64,000 nucleotides of DNA from Vicia villosa (lineage: Eukaryota > Streptophyta > Magnoliopsida > Fabales > Fabaceae): assembly GCF_029867415.1 (NCBI RefSeq), contig NC_081183.1, positions 34,864,655-34,928,654 on the forward strand, in the 5' to 3' direction. Each line of letters opens with the position of its first letter. Within the stretch, counting starts at the first letter, position 1. Position numbers and translations under genes: made by a program. The notes below the pieces were generated by a model that saw only the letters and a program-made list of their open reading frames with translations, ran no database searches and was not told the DNA's origin. Positions 1 through 12,800 of the stretch are shown piece after piece.

Positions 1-480
1 GTTAAGAGAAAGAGTTCGCTGAAAAATGTATGTATGACTCATACTTTAAATATGTTTGTATTTCTATTTACATAATCAAAATGTCTTTTACTTTCCTTTA
101 CTTTTTCGCCTAGTCTTTCTTTTGATTCAAAGTATCTTTACTTCTTTCGTCAAGTCGTTACATTTTTGCACTTTATATTCTTGAAACTTACATTCTTTTA
201 CATATTTGTCTAAAGTTTCATTTACGTTTGTAACAAATTTACTTTTAGTTGTGTACTTCGTTAGTTTATTTCTCAAGTTATTTATATGTTCATACCACAA
301 CCAAGTTTTCGAAGCGAAACAAAAGACCAAGAGAATATGAACCAAATTATCTTGAAAAACAACTCTTTGACTATGTCCTAGGATCAATCTAGTCGATCCT
401 GCGAGTAACCAAGGTATATTTATAATTTGGAGGATTAGCGGTTGTTTATCAGAAATCACCGTAAATAGAACCACACTAAA
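1..480. other. No gene recognised (left edge)
   Basis: AT-rich sequence. A 115-codon frame on the minus strand (127-474) has no family motif I recognise. It abuts the first readable part of the LINE at about 486, so it is more likely flanking or older repeat DNA than a gene. Confidence 0.4.
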
Positions 481-485
481 AACCT

Positions 486-2830
486 CGAAGGTAAAATCAA
501 GGATGCAAAGGAAGAACTCAAACTCAAAGAAGAATCATCAGGTTTGTCGGAGGATGAGATAGTATCTAAGAGACAAAATTGGGATCAAATATTCAAGCTA
601 TCAAATCTTTACTGCAGCATACAATGGCAGATATCCAGAGCAAGATAGTTGAAGGAAGGGGATGCAAACACAAAGTACTTCCATGGTTGCATAAATAAGA
701 GACGAAGAGAAAATGAAATCCTAAAATTGGAGCATATTGGCAAAATTTTATGTGAAGTGGATGATATTAAAAATCCAATGGCTGAACACTTTCAGAACCA
801 ATTTGCAGCTTGCGGCGTCAAACCTTTACCTTGCAATTTGAATTTCAAAAGAGTTAGCAACTTGGAAAATGAAGAGCTGGTAAAGAAATTCTCGGAGAGG
901 AAGTTCGTAGAGTAGTTTGGGAATGTGAAAGTTCAAAAAGCCCAGGACCAGATGGCGTGAATTTTGGATTTATAAAAGAGTTTGGGGAAGATATAAAAAA
1001 TTACTTCTTTCGTGTTCTAACAGACTTTCATTCGAACAGTTGTATAGTAAGAGGAGCGAATTGTTCGTTCTTAGTGCTGATACCAAATAAAAACAATCCC
1101 ACTAAAGTGTCAAAGTTCCGACCTATCTCCTTAATAGGATGTATCTATAAGGTGATATCCAAAGTATTAGCAAACAGATTGAAAAAGGTGATTGGATCCA
1201 TGGTATCAGAATCGCATTCAGCTTTTATTTCAGGTAGACAAATTTTGGATGGAATACTCATTACAAACGAAATCGCAGACGAGGCGAAAAGAAAGAAAAA
1301 AGACGTATTGATGTTCAAGGTAGATTTTGAAAAAGCTTTCGACTCGATTGATTGGAATTTTCTCAACTTTGTAATGCAAAAGATGGGGTTTCATGAAAGA
1401 TGGATGAGCTGGATGTCAGAGTGCCTTCAAACAAACTCGCTTTCAGTACTAGTAAATGGGAGCCCATCAAAGGAATTCCAAATGGGCCGAGGCCTAAGAC
1501 AAGGAGATTCGTTGTCTCCGTTTCACTTTCTACTAGCAGCAGAAGGTTTTAACCTTTTGATGAAGAAATCTTTGAATTATGGAGATTTCATAGGATATAG
1601 GTTTGAGGGGGGGGGAAACGAATGCTTTTCACACCTCCATTACGCTGATGACACCTTAATCATTGGTAGAAAAGGTTAGGGGAACATTCGGTGCATGAAG
1701 GCGATTCTTTTGTTATTTAAGCTCATGTCAGGATTGAAGGTGAATTTCCATATAAGCTCTTTGATTGGGATTAACATCCCTCAAACCTGGTTAGAAGAGG
1801 CGGCCAATATTTTAATATGCAGGGTTGGTTCCACTCCATTTAAATATCTCGGACTTTTGATTGATGCAAACCCGAGGCGTTTAGAGACTTGGCAACCAAT
1901 GATAAATTCGGTGCATAAAAGGCTATCGATATGGAAACACAATCAAATGTCCATCGTAGGTCATGTGGTTATAATCAAATTAGTCTTATCTGCTATCCCG
2001 ATCTACTATCTCTCTTTCTTCAAGGCTCCCACAGGTATCATCTCGAAACTTGAATCTCTATTTAAACAATTTTTATGGGGTGAGAATGAGGATGAGAGAA
2101 AAGTAAATTGGGTTAATTGGGATAAGGTGTGCAAACCCTTAGAAGAAGGGGGTTTGGGTTTTAAAAATTTGAGAGCCTTTAACGATGCTCTATTGGGGAA
2201 GTAGGGCTGGAAGATCATGTGCGAAAGAGGAGGCCTTGGTTCAAAGCTCTATGTAATAGGTATGGAGAGAGAATAGGGAAAGTCTTAAGGGGGAGTGTGT
2301 GCTCTCGTTTATGGGAAGACATAAAAAGCATAGATACTGAGGGGTCTGGAGACCCCCCTCCTTATGAATATATTGTTAGAGGAGCCTATAAAAATATCAT
2401 GGAGTCTAGATCAAGCTTAGCTATATTCCCATGGTCGAAGATTTGGAAAAATTCAATCTTGTCAAAAGTATCTTGCTTTGTTTGGAGACTTCACCAGAAC
2501 AGAATTGCCACAAAAGATAACTTGCTTAGGAGGGGAGTCATCGGTCATGAATCATTGCTTTGCTGTAGTGGGTGCGGATACGAGGAATAGGTCCCCCGCC
2601 TATTTTTCAAGTGTTATTTTTTTGTAGGTATTTGGCGTCATGTATCAAACTGGTTGGGAATTTCAACAACTTTGTGTATCGACTGGACTAATCATCTTCT
2701 TCAAATAGAACACCTTATCGGAAATGGAAGAGCATTCACCAATAGAGTTAGAGCGATTTGGTTTGCTTGCATTTGGTGCATTTTGATATCAAGAAACGAA
2801 AATCTTTTCAAAATAAGGAAATCAACATGA
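486..2830 (+). pseudogene. LINE ORF2 (reverse transcriptase) pseudogene
   Basis: ORF2 of the LINE would nick target DNA and copy the element RNA into it. RT blocks are readable: FRPISLIGCIYKVISKVLAN (about 1,115), VDFEKAFDSIDW (about 1,321), LRQGDSLSPF (about 1,494) and the catalytic YADD at 1,641-1,652. A C-terminal WRLHQNR/CSGCGYEE zinc-binding region lies at about 2,490-2,590, and coding-like sequence runs on to about 2,830. The frame is broken by TAG codons at 646, 1,677 and 2,202, each where the family normally has tryptophan. It also has frameshifts near 890-960, 2,205-2,220 and after 2,590. Confidence 0.88.
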
Positions 2831-3485
2831 CCAATATCGTCGAATCCATAAAACGCTGGTCTTGGAACTGGTTGATATTAAGGCAAGCGTCGTCGACTGT
2901 AACTTCTCTCTTTAGTATATGAATCCAATACCTGTTCTGGGTTGTGCGAATTAATTCATCAAAATTGGTGCTTCTAAGTTTGGAGAGTTTCTCGCAAGAG
3001 TTTCGGTTGGTTTGCTGTTGTTTTGTGCCTCCTGGCTGTTTAATAGTCTCAGGTAGAAGCTCAATATTCACCTCCAAAGGCCTTTGGTTCCTTTGGCGAG
3101 AGAGGCGAAATCTCATAGTTTATTAATTGGCGAGGTCCGTTCTTCAACTGCGTTTTTGGTCAGTTTGCTGCTCCCGGATAACACTTTTACCATTATGCAT
3201 TATCCGGGTTTTCTTCTGTTCTTGTTTCGTTTGGTCATAATTATTTCCATTTGGTCGAAGGCGTTCAGGAGATATCTTTTATCACTGGCTTTGGGGTCTG
3301 ATTTCAAACCTGTCACAGGAGCAGTTAGTTATTCTTTACCTCTGCCAGTAACATGTTGTATCTTCTGTGTAATGGATCCTATTTGTTGACTTGGCTTTTG
3401 TATCAAGTCTTCTTGTACTAGTTGGTTGCACTTCTTGTGCCTTTTTTAATTCAATGCTTTTTGGCTTTTTCAAAAATAAAAATAA
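486..3485 (+). mobile_element. Decayed L1-type LINE retrotransposon
   Basis: This is a non-LTR retrotransposon read on the plus strand. The visible order is a linker with the LKEGDANTKYFH motif (649-700), reverse transcriptase (957-2200), a C-terminal zf-RVT-like region (2400-2590) and an untranslated 3' tail. The tail ends in an A-rich run after CTTTTTCAAAAATAAAAATAAA near 3,465-3,485, the usual L1 type of 3' end. The endonuclease half is missing, so the copy is 5' truncated, as is common for LINEs. No target-site duplication could be fixed by eye. The copy is old and cannot be autonomous. Confidence 0.88.
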
Positions 3486-4379
3486 AGCATGAAAAGGATG
3501 GTTGAATAGAAAAGCAGGAGAAGATCTATTTCCAATAAATAGAAGGATGTTCCACATGTAGGAAAGATACTAGGATACCCCTCTCAAACAGTTAAAAAGA
3601 AGCTTTTAAAAACCTACAAGAACAATAGAAGAAATGACAAAGACTCTCAATTCACTATTGGCTTATTGGTTTACGAAGAAAATTGAAGTCATTCAGAAAA
3701 AAAATATGCTGCAAACTTACCAATAAACATAAGCCGAGAATATATCATAAGCTCACCTCTAATTAATCCTAAACGACACACCAACATTGTGAACACGAAT
3801 ATTATATGAAGCTCCCTAGGGAGAATTAAACCTCCACAATCACATAAAAATTCTCTACCATAATAAAGCTACCAATTCACAAATAACAAACTGGTGTTTG
3901 CGGAACTAAATTTTTTCTTGAAAGAAATTTATCTAATAAGAGTTGCCAATAAAAAATAATCATTTTTAAAGAAGTCCAATTCGCTCAAATAAAAAACAAA
4001 GACACGTTCACCAGAGACATAGCCAAAGAACATAAACTCAAATTAGACTAAAAAAGTGTCATGTAAACAAACCAATAGAGTAAACACATTCAAACCTATA
4101 TTGACACCTTCAACGGTCACTATCTTAGAGATATTAGTTCCCCAAATAACAAGAATGATGTTATAAACTAATTTCTTTAGAAGAATATAGATCTTCTGAA
4201 CTTAAAACTTCATACCATTCTACCTCCTACCTTAGATCTAATTTCCCTAACATTCCTCTTTTTCTAATTCGAACCTCCCACCTCAAAACGAATTTCCCTA
4301 ATATTCCTCTCTTTCTAATTCGAAAAGAGATACAATATATCAAATATTATCTTCAAAGGAATATCATTCACCAAGGGTC
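3486..4379. other. No feature recognised
   Basis: About 0.9 kb of AT-rich DNA without a convincing coding frame, terminal repeat or RNA gene. A short near-repeat, CTAATTTCCCTAACATTCCTCT / CGAATTTCCCTAATATTCCTCT in essence, occurs twice at about 4,240-4,310. Confidence 0.4.
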
Positions 4380-5006
4380 GTCCCAATAAGTATAAGTACG
4401 AAGTGCGCCTAAGAGGGGTGAATTAGGTTATTAAAAAATTTATTGGTTTTTAGTGATATGTGGATTATTTTTTTGGTTTATGGTGAAGTTATAGAAAGAG
4501 TAAATGCAGAAAAATAAATGACACAAGGATATATCATTGTTCCCCTCACAATCCGAGAGTACTTCAGTCCCCTTACGCAGTAAGAGATTTTCACTATTGT
4601 TGGTAACTTGTACAAACCACGACAACAACACCAAGAACAATCCTCTTAGATTTTTCACTAAGACCACTTTTGAGAACAATCCTCTCAAAGTGCCTAACTT
4701 GTTTCCAACAATCCTGGATAACAAGAATACAACAAGTATTTGATTTTTTTATAAGAATTTTGAATAGGAGACCAATGTATCAATCACTTGAATGATCTTC
4801 TCTTTCAAGTATAACAAATCACAAAGATATATTAGTGCTCAAGGTATATGAATGTATGAGAAAGTATTTCTGAAATGGTATGTAGCAATGCAGAAAATTT
4901 CTCAATGAAAATGGAAGGATATGGAACACTTTTTGAAAATATTTGTGAGATAAAGGTTGTGAAATTTTTATGAAAGAGGTGAAGATTTGAAAACTAATAT
5001 GTATGG

Positions 5007-5014
5007 TATTTATA
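5007..5014 (-). promoter_or_regulatory. TATA box of the LTR remnant
   Basis: TATAAATA on the minus strand (plus: TATTTATA). It lies 117-310 bp downstream, in the minus reading, of the GTAACCGGTTAC cluster, the same arrangement as in the other two SIRE-type LTRs here. Confidence 0.55.
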
Positions 5015-5130
5015 GATGACTCTACACCCTTTAGAATGGTTTCATTTTGATGGAACAATGCAATGGTTAAGGATATGAAACATAATTTCGTTTGGATTCA
5101 AAACATGTTGAAAATGTGCCACTGGTTCAG

Positions 5131-5325
5131 TGGTAACTGGTTACTTAAAATGAGGTAACCGGTTACCATGTAACGTTACCTATTGGATTTTGAAAAATTT
5201 CCCAAGTAACCGGTTACTTGAAATGAGAAAACCGGTTACTTCACCTAAAATCTGCCAAAAACAAGATGACAGTGGCACTGCCAAGTTGAGGTAACCGGTT
5301 ACTTGGTTTCTGGTAACCGGTTACT
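5131..5325. repeat. Cluster of GTAACCGGTTAC palindromes
   Basis: Six copies of one palindromic word in about 195 bp: 5,133-5,144 (GTAACTGGTTAC), 5,155-5,166, 5,206-5,217, 5,229-5,240 (AAAACCGGTTAC), 5,291-5,302 and 5,313-5,324. Copies face both ways because the word is its own reverse complement. Spacers are unrelated sequence, so this is an array of sites and not a simple tandem repeat. It lies in the U3 part of the LTR remnant, upstream of its TATA box. Confidence 0.9.
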
Positions 5326-5599
5326 CTGGAGCTAAAATAGAAAAAAACATGTAGAAAAAGGCTTGGAACCAAAGACAATGATCTTTCTTGATAGGGTAAT
5401 GCATATGTATGAAAAAGGAAATATTTTTTAGCACTAAAATGTCAATGCTTCAGTTTTAGCTTTTACCAAATATTTGAAGATCAATTTCAAGGCTAATCTT
5501 TATAAAAGTTGCAAATGATCCAAATGCCATCATAGTTATTTTGCTCATCTTTTTGATATATGTTGACTTCATCAAAACAAATGCTTCATGTAGTTATGG

Positions 5600-6960
5600 A
5601 GAAGCTTGAGATTACAATAAGATGTTAGGAGGCCAATTCCCATTTTCCTATACATACCTTACATAAATCAATCATAGGAACCTCCGAATTTAAAATATAA
5701 AAGAGATACTCATTTCCACCAAGGAAATACAAAGCGGGTAGTGGAAGATATTCCCCCATACAAAGAGGAAACTTCTTGCTCTGTATATCAAGTAGAAAGC
5801 ACGTCACACTATTACGTTAGCAAGGGAAGGTTAACCAATCGATGGTCACGAGCCTCCATCCCCTTAACATTTTAGGTTTACAAATATTTGATCATTTGAC
5901 CCAAGAGATATTCACATCTCATTAACCCTACCCCACAAAAACCTTTTATGGATCCTAACAATTCTTTACCACTCCTTACCGGACATCTTTAATAAGATAA
6001 GTAGAAGACATGAATAGAATTAGGAATAGAGTTTTTGAGGACTATCTTACTTTGTAGACAGCCAAATTTATGCCTCCAAGAAAGTAACCACATTTAAATT
6101 GGATTCACCATAGACTCCCAGGACTTCTTAAGAGAAGAATTTGCACCCAATTGTTAATCAAGGTATTTAGGGGGAATGGACTAAGGTTCAAATGAATTAA
6201 GTCATCATCTAATTCCAAAAAGGACTAGCCACATTGACACATATCATCCCAATTTTTGAAAAAATAACATGAAGACTCAAGGGACTCTTAACACCCCCTG
6301 GTATAATTACTTTTATAGCCCAAAGATTCCCTGACTGGACTCATTCAAGATACGAGTATTGTCCTCATATTGAGTAAGGGAAACTAACAACATAAAGGAT
6401 CCCGCCCTAAACCCAGAAAATAGCTCCAACTCCAAAACTTCGTCAATAATCTCACAAATATATTCCACCACAAGCAGGAAAATAAATGGACTAAGATGTC
6501 TCCTTGTTTTAACCCTTATGAATACTAATTTCTTGCGCGAGACAGCTACTCACCAAGAGGACAAGATTATCATAACATACACGTGCACTCATCCAAGCAT
6601 GCCACCAATCATCAAACTCAAATTTTCCCAGCATGTAATCCATAAAACCCCAACTAGAAGAATCATAATCATTTTCAAAATCCACCTTAGAGATCAGACA
6701 ACTTTTCTAAGATTTCTTTGTTAAATCTACCAACTCAATCACCACAACCATTCTATCAACCAAGAATCTCCCTTTAAGGGAAGTTGGTCGATTAGAAGAA
6801 ATTAACTTATCCAAAAATTTAGATAATTTGGTTGACATCATTTTGGTTATAATATAATAAAGAGAACCAATCAGACAAATATGCGTGAAATCAACCAACT
6901 AAGAAAGGGCCACAAATATTCGAAATAGCTCTAGACCTCTTAGAAATCTCAATCACCTTA
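5600..6960 (-). pseudogene. LINE reverse transcriptase remnant (minus)
   Basis: Minus-strand reading gives successive L1 RT blocks. LIGSLYYIITKMMSTKLSKF and KGRFLVDRMVVVIELVDL lie at 6,898-6,707. KVDFENDYDSSSWGFMDYML then DDWWHAWM lie at about 6,695-6,580. An LFSGFRAGS...LTQYEDNTRIL block lies at about 6,430-6,320, where YEDN replaces the catalytic YADD. Frames shift several times and stops are frequent. This is a different LINE copy from the one at 0.5-3.5 kb, much more decayed. Its 3' and 5' ends are not visible. Confidence 0.75.
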
Positions 6961-7410
6961 ATTTTGTATGTTTTTTATTATAATTTTTTAGAATATTAAG
7001 ATTACAATATTGGAATCCAAACTGATATGGATTTAGAATGTTGTTGTTTTTACCATGGAGGACAAAGATGTAAAGGTATGACAAGATTTTCATTGTTATT
7101 TAACTGTATCAAATGAATATCAATATATACTCTTGTTTTGAATTTTATATCTGTCATAATAAATCTATATTTATTTTTTTAATTTTATATCAAAATAGGT
7201 TTAGCAAGCACAAAGAGTATAGTTCCATGTGATTTTAACAAAAGGTTTGGCGATGCTTATGTGGACTTCAAGAATGAGTTTTAAATCCAAGTCCTATGTT
7301 CATGTTTTGCCAATGATAAATCTGTATTTTTAACTCCTAATTTATGTCAACTCTAAGAAAGTGATTTAAATTTTAGCTACAAAATGAGTTCTTTTTAAAA
7401 GCTCTGTCGA
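6961..7410. other. No feature recognised
   Basis: AT-rich spacer between the LINE remnant and the first MITE; no coding frame or terminal repeat seen. Confidence 0.4.
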
Positions 7411-7418
7411 GATTAAGC

Positions 7419-7972
7419 TAGGCATAGCAATAAAATTTGGGTTCGGACGGACTCGTTAATTAAATTGAGGGAAAAGTTAATTAAATTGAGAGCGGGTGCG
7501 GAGAAAATCCAATATTAATTACGGGGATGGTATGGGAGGTATTAATATTTGCCCCGCACCCGACTCCGCCCTGCACCCACCTATTGAAATTAATTTATTA
7601 TCCTTATTTTTATAATTTTATCACCCATTAACTTTTCTTAATCTCAGTATATCAAATTTATTCTTATTATTATTATTATTTTGTAAAATACAAATTAAAT
7701 AAAAATAGTCAAGTATTATAATAATTATTAAAATATTAAATATTTAATTTAATAATCAATTTTTATTGCTATAAAAAAATAGATATTTAAAAAATAATAA
7801 TTTATGCTGGTGGAGGAGGAGGGTGGCGAGGAAACCTGTTTCTTGTTAGAAACGGGAGAGAAGGCTAAATTGTTACCCCCGACTGGGTCTAGGGGCGGTT
7901 GCGAGGCTGATATAGAAAGGTGGGGGCGGCGCTGCTTAAATTTGTCCCCGCCACGTCCCGTTGCCATGTCTA
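7419..7972. mobile_element. hAT-type MITE, 554 bp
   Basis: The left end is TAGGCATAGCAA and the right end, reverse complemented, is TAGACATGGCAA. These are imperfect terminal inverted repeats of the hAT TAGGGGTGGCAA class. The flanks are GATTAAGC (7,411-7,418) and GATTGAGC (7,973-7,980), an 8-bp target duplication with one mismatch, the size expected for hAT insertion. The interior holds no transposase and is GC-rich near its ends and AT-rich in the middle. Confidence 0.8.
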
Positions 7973-7980
7973 GATTGAGC

Positions 7981-8210
7981 TAGGGGTGACAAACGACAAT
8001 TTACGTCCCGTTTAAATCTGCCCTGCAAGAAAAAGGGGTGAAACGAGAAAAACATAGATGAAGGTGCATATCCAAAATCTAAGCCTGTCTTGCAAAAAGT
8101 TAGGGCGAGACGGACCTGCGAGCACTGCACCGTTTTAGGTTAAAAATGCAAAGTTTATGTTAATCGCCATGCCTCCAAGAGGCCGCAAAAACAAAATTAG
8201 ACATGATGGA
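7981..8210. mobile_element. Partial hAT-type MITE terminus
   Basis: Directly after the preceding MITE's duplication comes TAGGGGTGACAAACGAC followed by sequence with GTCCCG and CCTGC phrases, as at the start of another hAT-type MITE. No matching right end is found before the next MITE at 8,211. A similar GC-rich stretch (CCCGTCCTGGG, 8,593-8,603) lies beyond that MITE, so this copy may have been split by it. Confidence 0.45.
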
Positions 8211-8548
8211 TAGGGATGGCAACGGGTTGGGTCGGGTGTGGGTTTTGCACTACCCGAACCCAAAGGTCGTTCGGGTGGCAAAATAACACCCACGCCCACA
8301 CCCGTTGGGTTCGGGTTTTTTCACCCAAACCCAAATCCGCAACAAAATACATAAAATGCATTATTCCTACAAATTACCACAATATATATATATATAAGCG
8401 GGTGCAATTTTGGATTTCGAGTGCGGGTTTCACACTACCCAAACCCGTACCCGAAATATTGGGTGGCACCCGAACTCAAACCCAAACTCAATCAACTCGG
8501 TTCGGGTGTGGGTGGGGCTCGCGGGTTTGGGTGTACTTGCCATCCCTA
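8211..8548. mobile_element. hAT-type MITE, 338 bp, TIR TAGGGATGGCAA
   Basis: Perfect 12-bp terminal inverted repeats: TAGGGATGGCAA at 8,211-8,222 and its complement TTGCCATCCCTA at 8,537-8,548. Flanks ATGATGGA and TGGATGGA match at 6 of 8 positions, a worn 8-bp duplication. The interior is built from CGGGTTTGGGT / ACCCAAACCCG phrases in both orientations, with a short (TA)n at about 8,383-8,396. Three overlapping 65-114 codon frames here are products of this repetitive composition, not genes. Confidence 0.85.
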
Positions 8549-8603
8549 TGGATGGAGTAGACAAATTAGAGGGTGCGTACCTAAACTCTTTACCCGTCCT
8601 GGG

Positions 8604-9130
8604 CTAAAGTGCAGGTAAAACAGGCCTGATCCATTTTTTAACTCCAAAATTGAACCTTTCTAAGATTGCCAATAAGAAAATAGTTTCAATAATGTATTGT
8701 GATTGAACCTTTATGCATATTTTTTTCCCTTCAAATATGGTAAGTTTTTCTTATCAAATGACTCTGTCGTTCTCAAATGCTTAACTTATATATCTTAATT
8801 TGTTTCTTACAATATCACAACTACCTGAACTTTATTTGATATACGCTACTTCTGAAAAAAATAATAATGACTTTTTTTAGTTAACACTTGATGGAATAAC
8901 ATTTAAAATTTCTTTTTGTGAGAATGCTGAACACCTAAATATATGCTTCCACAGGAGTACATGCTTATAGTTGGATATATGATTACTCCAAATATATGAT
9001 TACACCTAAATATATTCTAATATTTGTTTGTTTCAGAAGCAGTGGACATGTCTTCATTTCAATTGAAATTTTACTTATACTTATTATTGAAACATTATGT
9101 GAATATTCCAATATAAGTAGATGAATTAAA
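8604..9130. other. No feature recognised
   Basis: AT-rich spacer between the MITE cluster and the copia element. No convincing coding frame. Confidence 0.4.
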
Positions 9131-9384
9131 AAAGAAATCTTTAAGTCAAGTCTCACATAGTGCGTTAGTTGAAAAAACTCATTAGTCCCATATTTTTTAA
9201 ATTAGAAATTTTGGCTAGTTTACTTTAGTATATAAGAAAATCACATGTTTCGTTCCAAAAAACACATTAAAACTTGTTTTGAGTTTTTCCTTCCTCACTC
9301 TCATAACTCCACGTCTTTTGAATTGTCAAAACGTCAACTTCTCCCTCTTTCTTTCTATTCGTTGAATATTCCGAGTACTTTCTT

Positions 9385-9600
9385 GAATTCTCTTTAGAGA
9401 ATAATGTTAATTCCCCCTTGTTTGAGTTGAGAAATTATCAAGTATAATATTTGGATTCTCTTTAGAAAATTATTCAAATTTCTATTTGTTTGAAAACTCA
9501 TTTTGAGTGGTCAAATGACCATTATCGAATTCTCTTTGGATAATTATTGAAATTTCTCTTGGTTTGAGAAATTATTACGACTGGTCGTTATACCAGATAT
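9385..9600 (+). repeat. Imperfect tandem repeat in copia leader
   Basis: Three diverged copies of a unit beginning GAATTCTCTTTAGAGAAT at 9,385, 9,453 and 9,527 (spacing 68 and 74 bp). Each is followed by an AAATTTC...TTGTTTGAGAAATTAT phrase. Small palindromes TGGTCAAATGACCA and CTGGTCGTTATACCAG lie in the second and third units. Confidence 0.7.
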
Positions 9601-9864
9601 TACGGTGGCATTTATACCATATTTGAATGGTCTTAGTATCATCTGAGGGTGTATTTCTAGACTGATTATCTATCGTGCAAGTATTAATCGTATAATATAG
9701 AACTGGACTATTTTATCCAGGAGACTACTTTGCATAATTTTGGGCAGTGCCGCGAAACGTCTGAAAAGAGAGCGAACCGTTTCGTGACTCCTCCCAATAA
9801 CTTCTTTTGTGGCTGATTTTTTTAAAAACGAAAACAATAATTTTAAGACGTTTTAAACACTACC

Positions 9865-12800
9865 ATGGCTACCGAAGAAGTTATTGGTAACACTACGGCT
9901 GTTGTCTCTGACAAACCATTTAAGTTTGAAGGTACTCACTTCAAACGTTCACAAGCTAAGATGAAATTTTTGTTAACTTTAAAGAAGGTTGCCTTTGTTT
10001 TGACTGAGGACATTCGTGTTGTTCCTTCTGGATCAATCAAACAAACTAATGGTATTGGTAACAAGTGAATTCATACAGAACTATTAAGTCTTCTGAATTA
10101 TACTCTATTACAAAAGCTAAAGCTGCAGTAGATAATTTATAACTCATAAAAGAAATATCCATCTGGAAAGATAATGATTATCTCTGCAAAAAACACATTC
10201 TAATCAGTCTTGCTGACGATCTGTATGATTACTACAGTAATTAAGAGACTTCAAAACAGGTTTAAGAGGTTTTGAAAAACAAGTTTGACATTGAAGAAGC
10301 TGGAGAATAGAAGAATGATTTTAGTAGCTACGTGAAATATTATATGGTAGATGAAAGGCCCATGGAGACCCAAAGTCACAAACTTCAAAATATTACTCAT
10401 GAGATCATCACTAAAGGTATGTATTTAGATGAATAATTTCAAATTGCTTTTATTAGTGACAAATTGCCCCTGGTTAGAAAATTTTCAAAATTTTGTTTCG
10501 CCATAAAACAAAAGAATTTATAATTGAGAGTTTGATTATTTACCTTTAAATTGAAGAAGAATCTTAGAGACTTGATTAAAAAGAAAAGTCTTGGTTGTTT
10601 TAAACTACACAAATAAATTCGGTGTGGTTCTGAAGCCATATGGCAAATCATTAAAGAATTAGAACCGCAATATTATGAATCGAATTAAGAATGGGAATCC
10701 TTCTATGAACCTAATTGCTCCAACTAGGAAAAAACCACCACCTTAAAGAAATGACGTTGGTTTCCCTTTGTTTTAACTGTGAAAAATTAAGTCATATGCT
10801 AAGAGATGTAGAAGCAGGATTGAACCTGGTGTTGCCCTTAATGCATATGTTAACCTCGCTAATGGGCAATTTATTGCTATCATCATTCAGATCACCAATG
10901 TTGATGGATCTGATGTATCTCTTGTCGTGTCTGTTATGACCGTGTTATGTTTAAAACATACACGAATACTAAAGATAAGAAGGTGTTGTTGGAAGATGTC
11001 CATACCACTAATGTTGCTGGAATTAGAGACATGGAGCTGAATTTCACCTTCGGAAAGACTTTAATCTTGAAGGACATCATGCATGTTTTTGGTTTTCTTT
11101 TTAATAAGGTAGGGTTTAGCCAGTCTATTGGGGTATATTTTACATTGTCACAAGGAATGATATTTTTATGAATGAAATTGATATGTTTAAAAACTTTGTA
11201 AAGAATTTGAAAAATTATTTAGTAAGAATTTATAATGATAGGGTAACTGTATGATTCTTTCTTATTTGATGAATTTTGTAAACAACATGGAAATGTACAT
11301 GAAACGACTGCACCAGACTCTCCTAAAATGAATGGTAACTCAAAAAGAAAAAGAAATAATATAACTCTTACTGAACTTGTCGTTTCAATTATGATGAATT
11401 CTGGTGTTGCTCCTCACTAGTGGGGGAAATTTGTTAATTGTTAGCCATGTCCTGAATCGAGTTCCCAAGCCAAAGAGTAAGATATCTCCTTATGAGATAT
11501 TAAAGAAAAGACAACCAAACTTGTCTTATTTAAGAACTTGAGGTTGTCTGGCTTATGTGAGAATTTTGAATCTGAAGCGAGTTAAACTCGCTAGTAGAGC
11601 CTATGAATGTGTATTCATTGCGTATGCAACAAACAGTAAGGCATATAAGTTTTACGGCCTAAATGCTAAAGTGATCATAAAATCGAATGATGTTGAATTT
11701 TATGAAAAAAAAATTCCTTTCAAATCGATAAATAATGGGGGAATTGAATTGAATCACATCCATGTGATAAGAAGCACCAAAAGCAACAACAAAATAGAAA
11801 TAGAACTTCGACAAAGTAAACGAGTAAGAGTTACTAAAGACTATGGGCCTGATTACATGTCTTATGATGTAGAAGAAGATCCAATAAATCTTCAAGAAGC
11901 CTTGTCATCTCTGGATGCAGATTAAGGCAAGAAGCTATTAATGATGAGATAGACTTTCTAGAATCTAACATGACTTGGCACTAAGTATATTTATCTCCTA
12001 GTTTCAAACCAATCAATTGGAAATGAGTTTTGAAAAAGAAACTAAAACCTGATGGAACTATTGATAAGTACAAGGCTCGCCTTGTAGCCAAGGTTTTAGG
12101 CAAAGAGAAAATATAAATTTCTTCGATAATTTTTCTCCAGTCACTCAAGTTACATCCGTTAGGGTACTAATTTCAATAGTCTCTATTTATCACTTAATAG
12201 TACTCCAAATGAATGTCAAAACAACTTTTTTAAACGATGACATAGAAAAATAAATCTATATGGACCAATCGGAAGGGTTTGTGATTCATGGACAAGAAAA
12301 CAAGATTTGTAAGTTAGATAAGTCTTTGTATGGGATAAAACAAGCTCCAAAGTAATGGCACGAAAAGTTTTATAACTTAATGATATCGAATGTGTACAAA
12401 GTGAATGAAAGTGACAAATGCGTTTATTACAAATTTGAGAATCGCATTTGCACTATCATATGTCTATATGTAGATGATCTACTCATGTTTAGATCAAACA
12501 TTCATGTCGTTAATGATGTGAAATCATTGTTATGCAACAACTTTGATATGAAAGAACTCAAAAACTCGAGTGTGATTCTTGGTATCAAGATCACAAGACC
12601 CAGGCAAGAAATTTCTTTGAATCAATCACACTATGTGGAAAATATCTTAAAGAAATATAATGACTTTGATATAAACCTGCGAGCACACCATACGATTTTA
12701 GCATGAAACAGTTTAAGAACACTAGTGAAAATGTTAGACTAGCAAGATATGCGAGCATCATTGACAGTCTTAGGTATGCCACTGACTGTATTGGACCCGA

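Larger units (their letters stand above)
4380..5610 (-). mobile_element. SIRE/Maximus-like LTR remnant
   Basis: Read on the minus strand this resembles the LTR of the complete element at 30.5-39.6 kb. The end near 4,390-4,430 (GCGCCTAAGAGGGGTGAATT) aligns with that element's CACTTAGAAAGGGGGGGTTT end. A leader with repeated AACAATCCTCT phrases follows. A TATAAATA box sits at 5,007-5,014 and the U3 region beyond it holds a palindrome cluster. The opposite end, with GATGAAGTCAACA-like sequence, is near 5,550-5,600. No partner LTR or internal region is visible, so this is a solo or truncated LTR. Exact boundaries are uncertain. Confidence 0.6.

Noticed and set aside
8216..8618. Three overlapping 65-114 codon plus frames
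   Set aside because: They are readings of CGGGTTTGGGT repeats within a MITE.
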